51,860 nucleotides of DNA from Clostridia bacterium (GTDB lineage: Bacteria; Bacillota; Clostridia; Oscillospirales; Acutalibacteraceae): the NCBI GenBank assembly GCA_017407705.1, contig JAFQWA010000002.1:1-51860 (forward strand), given 5' to 3'. Made by a program: the position numbers and the translations under genes. How positions within the stretch are numbered: position 1 is the stretch's first letter; each line of letters opens with the position of its first letter. This document shows, piece by piece, positions 1 through 8,768 of this stretch. The notes below the pieces were generated by a model that ran no database searches, was not told where the DNA came from, and was given only the letters and a program-made list of their open reading frames with translations.

Positions 1-59
1 CAAATGAACAGATCAAAAAAGCCTCGGATTCCAATCCCCTTTCCAATATGAAAATATAA
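1..59 (+). CDS. C-terminal end of an unidentified protein (partial)
   Basis: The window opens inside a frame (phase: codons start at base 3) that stays open for 18 codons and ends at a TAA at 57-59. The visible tail is short and polar, ending in NMKI. It is too short to identify. It could be a chance open frame, since nothing upstream is visible. Confidence 0.3.
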   Translation, partial: NEQIKKASDSNPLSNMKI

Positions 60-93
60 AAAATCCGCTTTACCAATAAAGGTAAGGCGGATT
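57..93 (-). terminator. Rho-independent terminator after the phosphodiesterase gene
   Basis: Arms 62-74 and 81-93 form a 13-bp stem with one wobble pair and a 6-base loop. On the minus strand the stem is followed by a T-rich run (A-run at 54-63 on the plus strand), so it mainly serves the minus-strand gene that ends at 133. Confidence 0.75.
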
Positions 94-132
94 ATTAACA
101 TTATATCAAAAATTTAATATTATATATTGATA

Positions 133-603
133 TTACAAATACACAATGTTAGTAACTATCCCTGCCGATGTAATATCCAAAATACCGTAACTGGGTCTCC
201 CCTCTCTGGGCTGCTCAACAGACCCGGGATTCATCACATAAAGTCCGTCGTCATAATCCTGATAAGGGGTGTGAGTGTGGCCAAACAGCACCACGTCAAC
301 TCCCCTGCTTTTTGCTGCAGCAATTATCTCTGAGTAAGTATATTTTACGCTGTAATTATGCCCGTGGGTTGCAAGTACTGTTTTTTCGCCGAATTTTAAA
401 AGTTTAGTGTATGGCTCGTTGGATGCAAAATCACAGTTACCACTGACAAAATGAAACGGAATATCATCATAAACGTAAGAAAGGTCCTCGATTTGCCTTA
501 TGCCGTCACCTAAAAATATTACTGCATCAGGCTTAGTTTTCTCAATAGCCGTTTTTGTGTTACGGGTAGAGCCGTGAGCATCTGAAACAACCAGTATATG
601 CAA
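133..603 (-). CDS. YfcE/MJ0936-type metallophosphoesterase
   Basis: This 156-residue protein belongs to the small calcineurin-like phosphodiesterases (YfcE/MJ0936 family), which hydrolyse phosphodiesters with two metal ions. The metal-ligand motifs are in order: DAH at 8-10, GDG at 32-34, GNCD at 55-58, THGH at 79-82 and GHTH at 108-111. Length is normal for the family. The longest frame starts with a GTG that lies inside the ribosome site TGAGGTG (611-617). A TTG at 603 or 606 has correct spacing, and 603 gives the family-typical start MHILVVSD. It is divergent from the cassette at 666. The natural substrate is not known. Confidence 0.85.
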   Translation of the reverse strand: MHILVVSDAHGSTRNTKTAIEKTKPDAVIFLGDGIRQIEDLSYVYDDIPFHFVSGNCDFASNEPYTKLLKFGEKTVLATHGHNYSVKYTYSEIIAAAKSRGVDVVLFGHTHTPYQDYDDGLYVMNPGSVEQPREGRPSYGILDITSAGIVTNIVYL

Positions 604-614
604 CAAAATCACCT

Positions 615-642
615 CATAAATTCAAATCACTAATCATATTAT
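615..642 (+). promoter_or_regulatory. Possible sporulation-type (sigma-E-like) promoter
   Basis: No good vegetative promoter is seen before the gene at 666. ATA at 616-618 is followed after 16 bases by CATATTAT (635-642). This partly fits the sigma-E pattern of ATA, 16-18 bases, then CATACANT. The region is AT-rich and the match could be chance. Confidence 0.25.
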
Positions 643-665
643 ATTACAAAAGGAGCGATTTTTCA

Positions 666-902
666 ATGAATAACAACCAACTTAACGACTTAATAAATAT
701 GGCAAGCAGTAAGCTTAATTCAAGTCCTGAAAGCATTAAAAAAGCGGTGAATACTGCGGGTATGGATAATATGCTCAAAAATATGAAGCAGCAGGATATT
801 GATAAGCTGCAGAAAATTTTGTCTAACAAGGAAGAAACTCAGCGGCTTTTATCTACTCCTCAAGCACAAGCACTGCTTAAAATGTTAGGCGGCAATAAAT
901 AA
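666..902 (+). CDS. Small hypothetical protein, first gene of an unknown three-gene cassette
   Basis: I do not recognise this 78-residue protein by family name. It is soluble, with no signal or membrane segment, rich in Asn, Gln, Lys and Met, and looks mostly helical. Its stretches NLINMASSKL and MDNMLKNMKQ suggest amphipathic helices. A clear ribosome site, AAAGGAG at 651-657, precedes the ATG. The next gene follows after 23 bases, and the third 11 bases later, so the three are probably cotranscribed. A possible sporulation-type promoter lies upstream. No function is assigned. Confidence 0.75.
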   Translation: MNNNQLNDLINMASSKLNSSPESIKKAVNTAGMDNMLKNMKQQDIDKLQKILSNKEETQRLLSTPQAQALLKMLGGNK

Positions 903-925
903 TACAGCAAGGCGGACGGACTTTA

Positions 926-1279
926 ATGGATGATTTAGCCGAGAGATTAACTCAAATTTTGCAAGACCCTAAAGGTATGGAAACGGTGAAAAACCTGGCT
1001 TCCAGCTTTTTCGGTTCACAAGCAACGCAACAACCTGCAACAGACATCCCTCAAATGCCCTCTATTCCCTTTTCTGCTGACCAATTACAAGGAATAATGA
1101 AAATTACCTCTGCGTTAAATAACGGCTCACAAAGCGATCACAGCGCAAATTTACTGATAGCACTAAAACCACATTTGAGCGACGAGCGTCAGCAAAAGGT
1201 GGATAAGGCGGTTAAGATGATGAAAATAATAAAAATACTGCCGCTTATTCAAGACAGCGGTCTGTTTTCCATGCTTTAA
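926..1279 (+). CDS. Hypothetical protein, second gene of the cassette
   Basis: This 117-residue protein has no signal peptide. It begins with an acidic helix-like stretch (DDLAERLTQIL), continues through a Pro/Gln-rich linker at about 35-55, and ends in a conserved-looking block at about 75-117. That block has the pattern LLIALKPHLSDERQQKVDKA followed by a basic, hydrophobic helix. From memory, similar LLALKP/LS-R-KVD-A blocks occur in unnamed clostridial proteins, but I cannot confirm this here. The ribosome site AAGGCGG precedes the ATG. It is coupled to both neighbours by short spacing. No function is assigned. Confidence 0.75.
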   Translation: MDDLAERLTQILQDPKGMETVKNLASSFFGSQATQQPATDIPQMPSIPFSADQLQGIMKITSALNNGSQSDHSANLLIALKPHLSDERQQKVDKAVKMMKIIKILPLIQDSGLFSML

Positions 1280-1290
1280 GGAGGTGCTTT

Positions 1291-1665
1291 ATGGCAGGCG
1301 ATTACACGTTGGAGCAAATAAGAGCTATGCAAAATGAAGCAACTCAAAGAGTGCGTGAAATGAATGAAAGAAGTCGCAGTATTGCTGATAAATCTCGCAC
1401 TAAGCAGCAAAATCAGTATTACAACCGTTCCTCACAACAGAAGGTGGAGCAAAATGAAAAGCAACAGACAAAAGAAACAAAACCCGAAAAGCAATCAGCA
1501 AATAAAGGCCACTTCCCTCTTAACTTTCTTAAATCCTTAGACTTAAAATCCTTAATAGGAGAAAATTCAGAGCAAACCATTTTACTGCTTTTAATACTGC
1601 TTTTAATGAACGAGCAAAACGCCGACGAAATACTTATTTTCGCACTTATCTACATAATGTTATAA
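1291..1665 (+). CDS. Hypothetical protein with hydrophobic C-terminal tail, third gene of the cassette
   Basis: The 124-residue protein has two parts. Residues 1 to about 75 are very hydrophilic, rich in Gln, Lys, Arg, Asn and Glu, and probably disordered or coiled. The last 30 residues are two short hydrophobic runs (TILLLLILLLM and ILIFALIYIML) split by NEQNADE. The tail could lie in or on a membrane. The ribosome site AAGGAGG lies 7 bases before the ATG. A strong bidirectional terminator follows at once. It is the only cassette member with a possible membrane anchor, so it may tether the other two. That is inference only. Confidence 0.75.
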   Translation: MAGDYTLEQIRAMQNEATQRVREMNERSRSIADKSRTKQQNQYYNRSSQQKVEQNEKQQTKETKPEKQSANKGHFPLNFLKSLDLKSLIGENSEQTILLLLILLLMNEQNADEILIFALIYIML

Positions 1666-1697
1666 ACCCTCTGCTTATATTTAAGCAGAGGGTTTAT
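1662..1697. terminator. Bidirectional terminator between the cassette and cdaR
   Basis: A 16-bp perfect stem (1662-1677 with 1682-1697) and a TATT loop are flanked by A-rich and T-rich sequence, so it can end transcripts from both converging genes. Confidence 0.9.
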
Positions 1698-1698
1698 T

Positions 1699-2946
1699 TT
1701 ATTCAACCTTAATTTGTATCTGGTAGTCGCCGACTCCCCAAACGTTGTTATATTTATCTGATTTCAAAGTAACTGCAACAGGAGATTCACCCGACTCATT
1801 CTGCAGGTCGTTATAATCAAATTCGAGATACAAATCTGATGCTTTAATGCTGTTAATAGCATCTAAAACACCTGCGATAGTAACTGTCTTTTTATTGGTG
1901 ATAGTAGTTACAGTCTTATCGGAAGGTTTGTTAATTATAACAAACTTTGAAACATCCAATGTTCTGGATCTGATCCTTGACGTATCCACAGTAACAACAA
2001 TTTCGGAAATATCGTTTTCCTCTTCAACACCTGTGGGAAGATTTAGCTTATAAGTGAAGGTGTTGTTAGTGGGACTGATGTCTTTGAAATTGATAGTGCC
2101 CAAATCAACGGCATTAAGAGTATCAATAACATCAGGCGGACCTAATACGTTTATTTCATCCTCACTGAGAGTATATGAAATAGGTGAATTTTTAAAATAT
2201 TCAGGCTGATTTGAGAAAGAAACCACCACAGACAGAGTTTTAGGTTTATTAACCGGAACAACAACGTTTACCTCATTAAAAGGCAATGTCAGTTTAGAGG
2301 CATCAACCTCTTCACCCTTTTTGTTTATAAACTTAATATTTGTCTTATAGGAACCGGTGTTATCCAAGGTAGCTTTTTCAGTAACCTCAGCCACAGCGTG
2401 ATCAATAGTATCAACGACACTCTGAGGACCTGTAATTTCAATACTCTCCACGTCAGGACGGACAGTACCCAATCTAAGCCCCGACTTGTCATCAACCTTA
2501 ATGCCCTCAGCCTTAGCAATAATAGGAACTATCTTAGGCAGAGTATAGTCGAAATTGACTTTAAGCTTATCGGGAACCACTTTAACAATGGAAAAATTAG
2601 CGCCACTGGTAGCTTTTGTAGCAGAAATTTTCAGCTCATAGTCACCTGCTTTTGTAACGCCTTCCATATCAACGGTGATCTTGATGTCTTTTTCGGTCAA
2701 GCGGCTGAGCACGTACCACTCACCCTGAACCTCAACATCCACCGACTGACCCTGACCTTCAATGATCTGCAGACCCAGTGTGCCCACAGCAGTATTTTCC
2801 GTAGCAATATTAACAGTAACGGGAATTTTAACCTGCTTTGTAGGGCTGACAGAAATCCAGATAGCAATAGCACAAATCAAAGAAAATATAAAGAGAACAC
2901 GGTTGTTACGCATAAGAGCGGTAGCAGAAAAATTAATCTTTTTCAT
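1699..2946 (-). CDS. cdaR: YbbR-repeat protein CdaR, regulator of CdaA
   Basis: This 415-residue protein has one N-terminal membrane segment (about residues 15-32, VLFIFSLICAIAIWISVSP) followed by an extracytoplasmic region of YbbR-type repeats. At least three or four such beta-rich units of about 85 residues are visible. In Firmicutes CdaR binds and modulates the diadenylate cyclase CdaA. The start overlaps the end of cdaA by 14 bases, and its ribosome site AAAGGAG lies inside cdaA. In many genomes glmM follows this pair; here it does not. Identification rests on the domain pattern plus the cdaA link. Confidence 0.9.
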   Translation of the reverse strand: MKKINFSATALMRNNRVLFIFSLICAIAIWISVSPTKQVKIPVTVNIATENTAVGTLGLQIIEGQGQSVDVEVQGEWYVLSRLTEKDIKITVDMEGVTKAGDYELKISATKATSGANFSIVKVVPDKLKVNFDYTLPKIVPIIAKAEGIKVDDKSGLRLGTVRPDVESIEITGPQSVVDTIDHAVAEVTEKATLDNTGSYKTNIKFINKKGEEVDASKLTLPFNEVNVVVPVNKPKTLSVVVSFSNQPEYFKNSPISYTLSEDEINVLGPPDVIDTLNAVDLGTINFKDISPTNNTFTYKLNLPTGVEEENDISEIVVTVDTSRIRSRTLDVSKFVIINKPSDKTVTTITNKKTVTIAGVLDAINSIKASDLYLEFDYNDLQNESGESPVAVTLKSDKYNNVWGVGDYQIQIKVE

Positions 2947-3832
2947 CTTTTTTAGCTCCTTTGCGTTTTAATATTTTCAAAAATCCCTTCTGCTCCGGCT
3001 CAGGCTCAGTTGAACCGATTAAAGCATTCACAAGGAACTCTTTCAGTGTCTGAGCAGTAAAGTTTCTTTGAATAATACCGTTAGTTGCAACGGAAATAGT
3101 GCCGGTCTCTTCAGAAACCACCACAACAATAGCATCAGAAATTTCACTAACACCGATAGCAGCACGGTGACGTGTACCCAAAACGCTGTCAACCGACTTA
3201 TTCTGAGTAAGAGGCAAAATACAAGCAGCTGCATAAAGCTTATTATCACGGATGATCACAGCGCCGTCATGCAAAGGTGATTTCGGGAAAAACACGTTGC
3301 AAATAAGGTCTTTGGAAGATTTCGCTGCAACAACAGTACCTGTATCTGCAATCTCATCCAACATAGTTTTACGCTCTAAAACTATCAAAGCGCCAACCTT
3401 TTTCTTCTGCATAGCGCCGCAAGCGTCACAAACAGAATCAATCATATCCACAGCACCCTCAGAAGAGTCTGCCGCAGATAAGGTTTTACCGATATTTTTC
3501 AAGCTGCTTCTTCCCAAACGTTCAAGAACACTTCTCAGCTCCGGCTGGAACAACACCACCAAAACAACAATGGCGTTGATATAAACCAAAGACATTATCC
3601 AAATAACAGCACGAAGGTTAAACAGCTGTGCAACTGCATAAGCCAAAATGAAAACAAAAATACCTTTCATAAGCTGTTCCGCACGGGTATTACGCATAAA
3701 GATAATCAGCTTATAAATAATGAAGGTAACTATCAATATATCCAACAGATCTATGATAGGATTATTAACAGAAGAAATAAGTACAACTATTTGATTCCAA
3801 AACTCTTTGAAAAAATCAAAAATTGCATCCAC
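2933..3832 (-). CDS. cdaA: Diadenylate cyclase CdaA (c-di-AMP synthase)
   Basis: The enzyme makes cyclic di-AMP from two ATP at the membrane. The signal controls potassium and osmolyte uptake and wall homeostasis. Three membrane segments lie at about 32-46, 57-73 and 77-95, followed by a DAC domain. The catalytic motif HDGA is at 188-191 and the ATP-binding motif GTRHRAAIG at 219-227, both intact. The length of 299 residues is slightly above the usual 270-280 because of a Lys-rich tail. It is first in a two-gene unit with cdaR and has a good promoter upstream. Confidence 0.96.
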   Translation of the reverse strand: MDAIFDFFKEFWNQIVVLISSVNNPIIDLLDILIVTFIIYKLIIFMRNTRAEQLMKGIFVFILAYAVAQLFNLRAVIWIMSLVYINAIVVLVVLFQPELRSVLERLGRSSLKNIGKTLSAADSSEGAVDMIDSVCDACGAMQKKKVGALIVLERKTMLDEIADTGTVVAAKSSKDLICNVFFPKSPLHDGAVIIRDNKLYAAACILPLTQNKSVDSVLGTRHRAAIGVSEISDAIVVVVSEETGTISVATNGIIQRNFTAQTLKEFLVNALIGSTEPEPEQKGFLKILKRKGAKKDEKD

Positions 3833-3870
3833 ATTTTCACGCTCCCATCACTATATTACTATACAATTAT

Positions 3871-3898
3871 ATTTTAACATAAAATCCTATACTTTCAA
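3871..3898 (-). promoter_or_regulatory. Vegetative promoter of cdaA-cdaR
   Basis: On the minus strand, TTGAAA (3893-3898) is followed after 16 bases by TAAAAT (3871-3876), about 40 bases before the cdaA start. Confidence 0.6.
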
Positions 3899-3930
3899 TG
3901 GTTTTTTATAACTTTTTCTTTAAAAAATAA

Positions 3931-3985
3931 AAAAATCACTTTCCTTTTAGTTAGTAATAAGGCTGAATTTAAGAAAGTGATTTTT
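3931..3985 (-). terminator. Terminator after the cysteine desulfurase gene
   Basis: A 13-bp perfect stem (3931-3943 with 3973-3985) has an unusually long loop of 29 bases and is followed by a T-rich run on the minus strand. The stem sits 5 bases beyond the stop codon at 3990. Confidence 0.75.
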
Positions 3986-3989
3986 ATTA

Positions 3990-5117
3990 TTAAAATTCTT
4001 TTGCAATTTTGTTGGTTACAGATATAAATTTTTCTATATCCGAATCCATTGTAAACACCGACGGACAAACCCTCACTGTCCCCTGCTTTTGAGTGCCCAT
4101 ATAGTAATGTGCCATAGGAGCACAGTGCAGTCCCGCACGCACGGCAATACCAAAATCATTAAGTCTTGCTGCAACCTTTTCACTGCTTACATCAGATATA
4201 TTAAAGGATATTACCGGTACATAGGACCTATCAGGTCGGTGATGATAAAATCTGATCTTTTCATTGTTTTTCAGTTCATCATAAACCGCCGTAACCAGCC
4301 TTAACTCGTGGTCGTATAGTACTTTACTCTTTTTCACAAAATCAATACCTGCTGAAATTCCTGCAATAGCAGGTACGTTAACAGTGCCGCTTTCATACTT
4401 ATCGGGCGTAAAATCCGGCTGATTTAAGTCCACAGAAACACTGCCTGTACCTCCAAGCACAAAAGGCTCAGGCTTGTTATCCGTTACCAATATACCCACT
4501 CCCATAGGAGCGTACAAACCCTTGTGAGGCGCTATACACAAATAATCAATATTCATTTTTTCGCAGTTGATATCCACTACTCCTGCAGTCTGAGCGGCAT
4601 CTACTATCATAAGCAAACCATATTCCCTACACAGCTTTCCCAACCTTTCAATCGGCAATTTTTTGCCAAAAACATTGGAAGCGTGAGTGCAAATAATAGC
4701 TTTTGTATTCCTCTTTATTTTTGATTTAAAGCTTTTAACAGTTTGCTCATCATCGTCGTAAACATAAGCCACATCAAAGCTTCCGCCTTTTTTTGAAAAA
4801 GCGAAAGTTGGTCTTGATACAGCGTTATGCTCATAGCAGGAAATGATTATATGGTCCCCTGCTTTGAAAAGTCCGTTGATAAGGATGTTAAGCGACTGAG
4901 TGCAGTTTTGAGTAAATACTACTTTTTCAGGTGTGCTGACACCAAAAAAGTCTGCCACTTTTGAACGGGTGTTATATATCATCTCAGCGCAGTTTTCGGA
5001 TAAGGTATGACCGCTTCGTCCGGGATTTGCACAATAATTTTGCAATGCAAAGCTTACTGAGTTTTTAACGTTTTGAGGCTTAGGGCTTGTAGTTGCCGCA
5101 TTATCAAGATAAATCAT
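3990..5117 (-). CDS. Cysteine desulfurase family protein (class V aminotransferase fold)
   Basis: This PLP enzyme would remove sulfur (or selenium) from cysteine (or selenocysteine) and hold it as a persulfide. The PLP lysine is in APHKG (Lys199), the His of the cofactor pocket is in CTHASN (about 145), and the likely catalytic Cys332 lies in the loop HCAPMAHY. The N-terminus MIYLDNAATT is typical. The 375-residue length fits the EF2568-like subgroup, which in other genomes lies near selenium-dependent hydroxylase genes. The upstream neighbour, a DUF3343 protein 11 bases away, supports a sulfur/selenium carrier role. No iscU, selD or nif gene is in the window. Confidence 0.88.
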   Translation of the reverse strand: MIYLDNAATTSPKPQNVKNSVSFALQNYCANPGRSGHTLSENCAEMIYNTRSKVADFFGVSTPEKVVFTQNCTQSLNILINGLFKAGDHIIISCYEHNAVSRPTFAFSKKGGSFDVAYVYDDDEQTVKSFKSKIKRNTKAIICTHASNVFGKKLPIERLGKLCREYGLLMIVDAAQTAGVVDINCEKMNIDYLCIAPHKGLYAPMGVGILVTDNKPEPFVLGGTGSVSVDLNQPDFTPDKYESGTVNVPAIAGISAGIDFVKKSKVLYDHELRLVTAVYDELKNNEKIRFYHHRPDRSYVPVISFNISDVSSEKVAARLNDFGIAVRAGLHCAPMAHYYMGTQKQGTVRVCPSVFTMDSDIEKFISVTNKIAKEF

Positions 5118-5128
5118 TATGCAATTTC

Positions 5129-5341
5129 CTATTTACTGCTGAGCTTGATATTGTGTTTGGACAAAATCTTCTCTGCCTCAGCTTTAGATGAGTCAAATAT
5201 CAAAATCGCATAGCCGCAACCCTTCGTATCCAGCGTATCCGTTGTCCTTTCAATGTGAGCCATAATACCGTGAGATTTTAAAATTTCCTTTGCCTTCATA
5301 GCACGTGTGATAGAGCCAATATAAATAAGCTCTCTATCCAT
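5129..5341 (-). CDS. DUF3343 family protein, putative Se/S carrier
   Basis: This 70-residue protein fits DUF3343, a small fold proposed from gene context to carry selenium or sulfur. It has one Cys, in the motif DTKGCGYAI at about residue 43, which is the expected thiol position in this family. It is first of a two-gene unit with the cysteine desulfurase, so the desulfurase could load the persulfide onto this Cys. That transfer is inference. The start ATG is unambiguous. Confidence 0.8.
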   Translation of the reverse strand: MDRELIYIGSITRAMKAKEILKSHGIMAHIERTTDTLDTKGCGYAILIFDSSKAEAEKILSKHNIKLSSK

Positions 5342-5416
5342 AATTATCAGTCCTTTATTATAAAATATAGGCCAAGCCCTATTCCATAATATGCAAAACT
5401 AATTTTATTGACATAA

Positions 5417-5442
5417 AAAGACCGACCAAACGGTCGGTCTTT
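5417..5442 (-). terminator. Terminator after the 557-residue membrane protein gene
   Basis: A perfect 11-bp stem (5417-5427 with 5432-5442), loop AAAC, then TTTTT on the minus strand, directly after the stop at 5446. Confidence 0.92.
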
Positions 5443-5445
5443 AAT

Positions 5446-7119
5446 CTAAAATACTATCCTGAAATCATCGTCATCAGAAATTTCTATTTCGATATACTCA
5501 TCAGCATCATCAGGCTTATATTCCGTTTCAAATAATTCAACAGATGTACTGCCTATGGCAACAGTTCTTTCGGTTTTACCTGCCGAAGACAGCATCAAGT
5601 CGATAAAATATGCAGTAAGTATCATAAGTGCAGGGATAGCCATAACAGAAAGACGTGAATACTCTGCCATTGACCCGTAAATTGACACAAACAAATGAGT
5701 AAATACAAAGGCGGATAATCCCAACGACTGCCAAGCTACACGCTTATATTTGAACAGTAATATAAACACATATATAAGTGCTATCGCCACTGTAATAAAG
5801 CCTGTCAGATAAGTATAAGGCGTTGCCAGATTCATTAACGTTGAATCAATTTTCGAAAACTCCCAATCTCTTCTCATTGTTGAGTATTGCGATGCTAAGG
5901 GAGTGTTCATTTCATTTATAAATTTATTCACAGTGTAATTATTATATTTAGCCTTGTTAAGATCAATACAGCTGTTAACATATTTCTCAACCTTAGCATA
6001 TCCGAATTTTTTAGCAGCACCGGGAATTATTACATCAACATAATAGTCTCCGTGATAATTGGTCATACCCTCAGCATACTGCATCTCGGTTTCGATATAC
6101 TGAGTCACATCAGGATATTTGGGGTTATGTGTATATCCGTTTTGCATAACGATATAAAGCTGATTTACATCGGTACCAACTGAACTAATACCAAAATAAC
6201 CGTTGGTATTATAGTTCATAAAGCAGTAGCCAAGTGTTAAGCAACCACTGAATGCTATAGCAATAAGTCCCGCAATAGTCTGTCTTCTGTCAAATTTAGA
6301 AAGGAAAAATCTGCAGATGAAGAATACTCCAAATAACACGAACAGATAGATAAAGGTGGGTCTTAACATCAGCATATAGAATGAGTAAAGACCTATTGTT
6401 ATGGCAAGAGTGTATGAAGGTCTTTTCAAATATCTTAAAACAAAGAAAAGCAAAAGTGCGGTAGATGCCAAGGACAGCGACTCAGTTAAAACGCATAAAT
6501 CCCAGGAGATTATAGCGGGAGCACATCCGTAAACAAGGCAAACTGCTGAAATTAAGTATTTGTTTTTCAGTATCTGCTTTAAGGCAAAATACAATATAAT
6601 TACAGATGCCAAGGATATCACCATCTGTAAAAATACAGCTATGGGATAAACGTCTAATTCCTTTTTAGAAAACGAGCTTAAAAGCTTCAAAAAATAAGGA
6701 TAAACGGGAGTACGGAAGGCATCTACCTTACCACCTAAAATATCACCTGCATAGTTATCCAAATAGCTGGCGGTATCGTAATAAATAACGTAGTTGCTGA
6801 AATGAGCATAATACCAGTCACGGAAACATTGACAAGCCAAAACCACTGTTACTATAGGAGATTTTATAAAGCTTAAAATTCGTTCTTCTAAGCAAAAAAT
6901 CTCCACAGCAGAAAGTATCAAATAGGTTACTATAAACACACCTATAAATATCAAAATACGTCCCACTGTAAAACGATCAATATCTATATACCAGACGTCT
7001 CTTGAACTCGCATCAAAAACCATAGTTAGATCAATAATCAACCAGGAAATAAGAAATGCATTTACAATAGACTGCCAATTTACCCTTAAATTTTCCTTTT
7101 CAAAAGGCAACAAGTCCAA
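5446..7119 (-). CDS. Multi-pass membrane protein, probable GT-C (GT39-like) glycosyltransferase
   Basis: The 557-residue protein has about ten to twelve hydrophobic segments. The first large loop, after the second or third segment, carries an Asp-containing stretch followed by FRTPVYPYFLKLL, which resembles the acidic and RTP-Y-P motifs of GT39/ArnT-type transferases that use lipid-linked sugars. A soluble loop of about 100 residues (roughly 310-420) and an acidic C-terminal tail (EIEISDDDDF) complete it. The start is TTG at 7119 with ribosome site AAAAGGTG. It is 16 bases behind the flavoprotein gene, so the two are one operon. The enzyme class is inferred from topology and one motif; donor and acceptor are unknown. 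Confidence 0.65.
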   Translation of the reverse strand: MDLLPFEKENLRVNWQSIVNAFLISWLIIDLTMVFDASSRDVWYIDIDRFTVGRILIFIGVFIVTYLILSAVEIFCLEERILSFIKSPIVTVVLACQCFRDWYYAHFSNYVIYYDTASYLDNYAGDILGGKVDAFRTPVYPYFLKLLSSFSKKELDVYPIAVFLQMVISLASVIILYFALKQILKNKYLISAVCLVYGCAPAIISWDLCVLTESLSLASTALLLFFVLRYLKRPSYTLAITIGLYSFYMLMLRPTFIYLFVLFGVFFICRFFLSKFDRRQTIAGLIAIAFSGCLTLGYCFMNYNTNGYFGISSVGTDVNQLYIVMQNGYTHNPKYPDVTQYIETEMQYAEGMTNYHGDYYVDVIIPGAAKKFGYAKVEKYVNSCIDLNKAKYNNYTVNKFINEMNTPLASQYSTMRRDWEFSKIDSTLMNLATPYTYLTGFITVAIALIYVFILLFKYKRVAWQSLGLSAFVFTHLFVSIYGSMAEYSRLSVMAIPALMILTAYFIDLMLSSAGKTERTVAIGSTSVELFETEYKPDDADEYIEIEISDDDDFRIVF

Positions 7120-7135
7120 TTTAATTCACCTTTTT

Positions 7136-8677
7136 CTATTTAGATTCGTGATACTCCTCTTCAGTGTTCACGTTCCATATATCATTCTTACTACCCTTAC
7201 CGCAAATAGCATTAACTGCTTCAACTGCAGTAAGCATAGAGTGATCCATATTATTGTAACGATGCTGACCGTTTCTGCCTACGCAGTAAAGATTGTCAAT
7301 ACCGTCAATAAACTCACGTACTTCGTTAAATCTTGAATAAACACCGAAATATGCGGGATACGCCTTTTTGATATTTATTCTAACGCTGTCCAAAACGTCT
7401 TCCCTATCAATGATGTCTATCTTCACAAGCTCATCAATAGCAAAGTTTATAAACTCCTCATCGGTAGCAGACCACATCTTGTCCCCTTCAGAGCAGAAGT
7501 ACTCAAGTCCCACCCAAACGGTATTCTCAAGGTCCTTCACCATATAAGGTGACCAGTTGTTGAAAATCTGCAGTCTGCCTATTTTAACGTCACGCTCCTG
7601 AATATATATCCAGCAATCAGGAACTATGTTAGAAACGGTTTTCAGCTTAGTACTGTTTTTGATCTTAAGCTTATTAACCAGCAAACCAACCGTTATAAAA
7701 TCGCGGTAAGGCAGATTTTTTGCCACCTCACAAACATTAGCAGGAGCTTTATCCTTCATTGACTCAATAAGGTCTTTAATCGGCATAGATGAGATATAAT
7801 AATCACCCTTTATCTCATTTCCCTTTGAACCCACAGAAGTGATCTTACCGTCACTGAGCTGAATGCTGTCAACAGGTGTGTTAAACCTGATCTCACCACC
7901 CATTTCAAGGATTTTTTTAGCCATAAGCTCCCAAAGCTGACCTGGGCCTTTTTTAGGATAATAAAACTGCTCAATAAGTGAGGTTTCCACCTTAGAGGGA
8001 TCTTTTCTATTCTCAAAAGGCTTTTTGAGAATAGAAAGAATTGCCTTAGAAAGTGAGAGACCTTTAACACGCTGAGCACCCCAGTCAGGTGCTATTTGCG
8101 AAGGGTGTACTCCCCACAGCTTCTCGGTATAGTCCTCAAAAAACATGGAATATAAGGGTTTTCCAAAACGGTTGATATAAAAGTCCTCAAGACTTTTTTC
8201 CTCACGCTTATGTATGCAAGATGCAATATATCCAAAACCTGCTTTTATAGTACGCCAAAGTCCCATATTTGCAAAGGTAGCAAATTTCAAGGAAATGGGA
8301 TAGTCAAAGAAATGTCTTAAATAAAATATTCTGGAAACACGGCGGCGGATAAGCAACACGTCATCCTCTTTTTGGGGATCCTTCTCAGTGTTTGCAAACT
8401 CCTTCTCTGTACCCAGCATTATATCGTCAAGAGCAGGTTTGCCCTGAACAGGCATAAGCTCTTGCCACAAATTCATAACAGTTTCACTTTTAGAGAAAAA
8501 TCTGTGACCGCCGATATCCATACGGTTACCGTTATGCTCAGCAGTTTGTGATATACCGCCGATAACGTTTGTTTCCTCTAAAATTATGGGTTTTATATCT
8601 GTATTTTTAAGTAGCTGATATGCCGCAGTCAAGCCCGCAGGACCAGCGCCTATAATAATAGCCTCTTTCAAAAACAA
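7136..8677 (-). CDS. FAD-dependent amine oxidase/UDP-galactopyranose mutase-like protein
   Basis: The 513-residue flavoprotein has an N-terminal dinucleotide fold with [11 protein letters not shown] at about residues 10-20 and an acidic end of the second strand (ILEE). It continues with [16 protein letters not shown], typical of protoporphyrinogen oxidase/UDP-galactopyranose mutase-like proteins, and ends with a FAD-contacting block [16 protein letters not shown]. Close relatives are often found in polysaccharide clusters, so a sugar-nucleotide or lipid-sugar substrate is plausible. TTG at 8677 is used, although a second TTG at 8671 has better spacing to the ribosome site. It is first in the operon with the GT-C-like protein. 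Confidence 0.75.
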   Translation of the reverse strand: MFLKEAIIIGAGPAGLTAAYQLLKNTDIKPIILEETNVIGGISQTAEHNGNRMDIGGHRFFSKSETVMNLWQELMPVQGKPALDDIMLGTEKEFANTEKDPQKEDDVLLIRRRVSRIFYLRHFFDYPISLKFATFANMGLWRTIKAGFGYIASCIHKREEKSLEDFYINRFGKPLYSMFFEDYTEKLWGVHPSQIAPDWGAQRVKGLSLSKAILSILKKPFENRKDPSKVETSLIEQFYYPKKGPGQLWELMAKKILEMGGEIRFNTPVDSIQLSDGKITSVGSKGNEIKGDYYISSMPIKDLIESMKDKAPANVCEVAKNLPYRDFITVGLLVNKLKIKNSTKLKTVSNIVPDCWIYIQERDVKIGRLQIFNNWSPYMVKDLENTVWVGLEYFCSEGDKMWSATDEEFINFAIDELVKIDIIDREDVLDSVRINIKKAYPAYFGVYSRFNEVREFIDGIDNLYCVGRNGQHRYNNMDHSMLTAVEAVNAICGKGSKNDIWNVNTEEEYHESK

Positions 8678-8707
8678 AACGCCTTTCTAAACTTTATAAT
8701 TACTATA

Positions 8708-8736
8708 ATAATAACCTATTTTCTCGTCTTTTTCAA
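8708..8736 (-). promoter_or_regulatory. Promoter of the flavoprotein/GT-C operon
   Basis: Minus-strand TTGAAA (8731-8736), 17-base spacer, TATTAT (8708-8713), about 30 bases before the start codon. Confidence 0.65.
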
Positions 8737-8768
8737 CTGTAAATTTGGTGTTTTATCAATTTAAAACT

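Noticed and set aside
2398..2955. 185-residue plus-strand frame opposite cdaR
   Set aside because: It is a low-complexity Asn-rich shadow of cdaR and no start signal is present.
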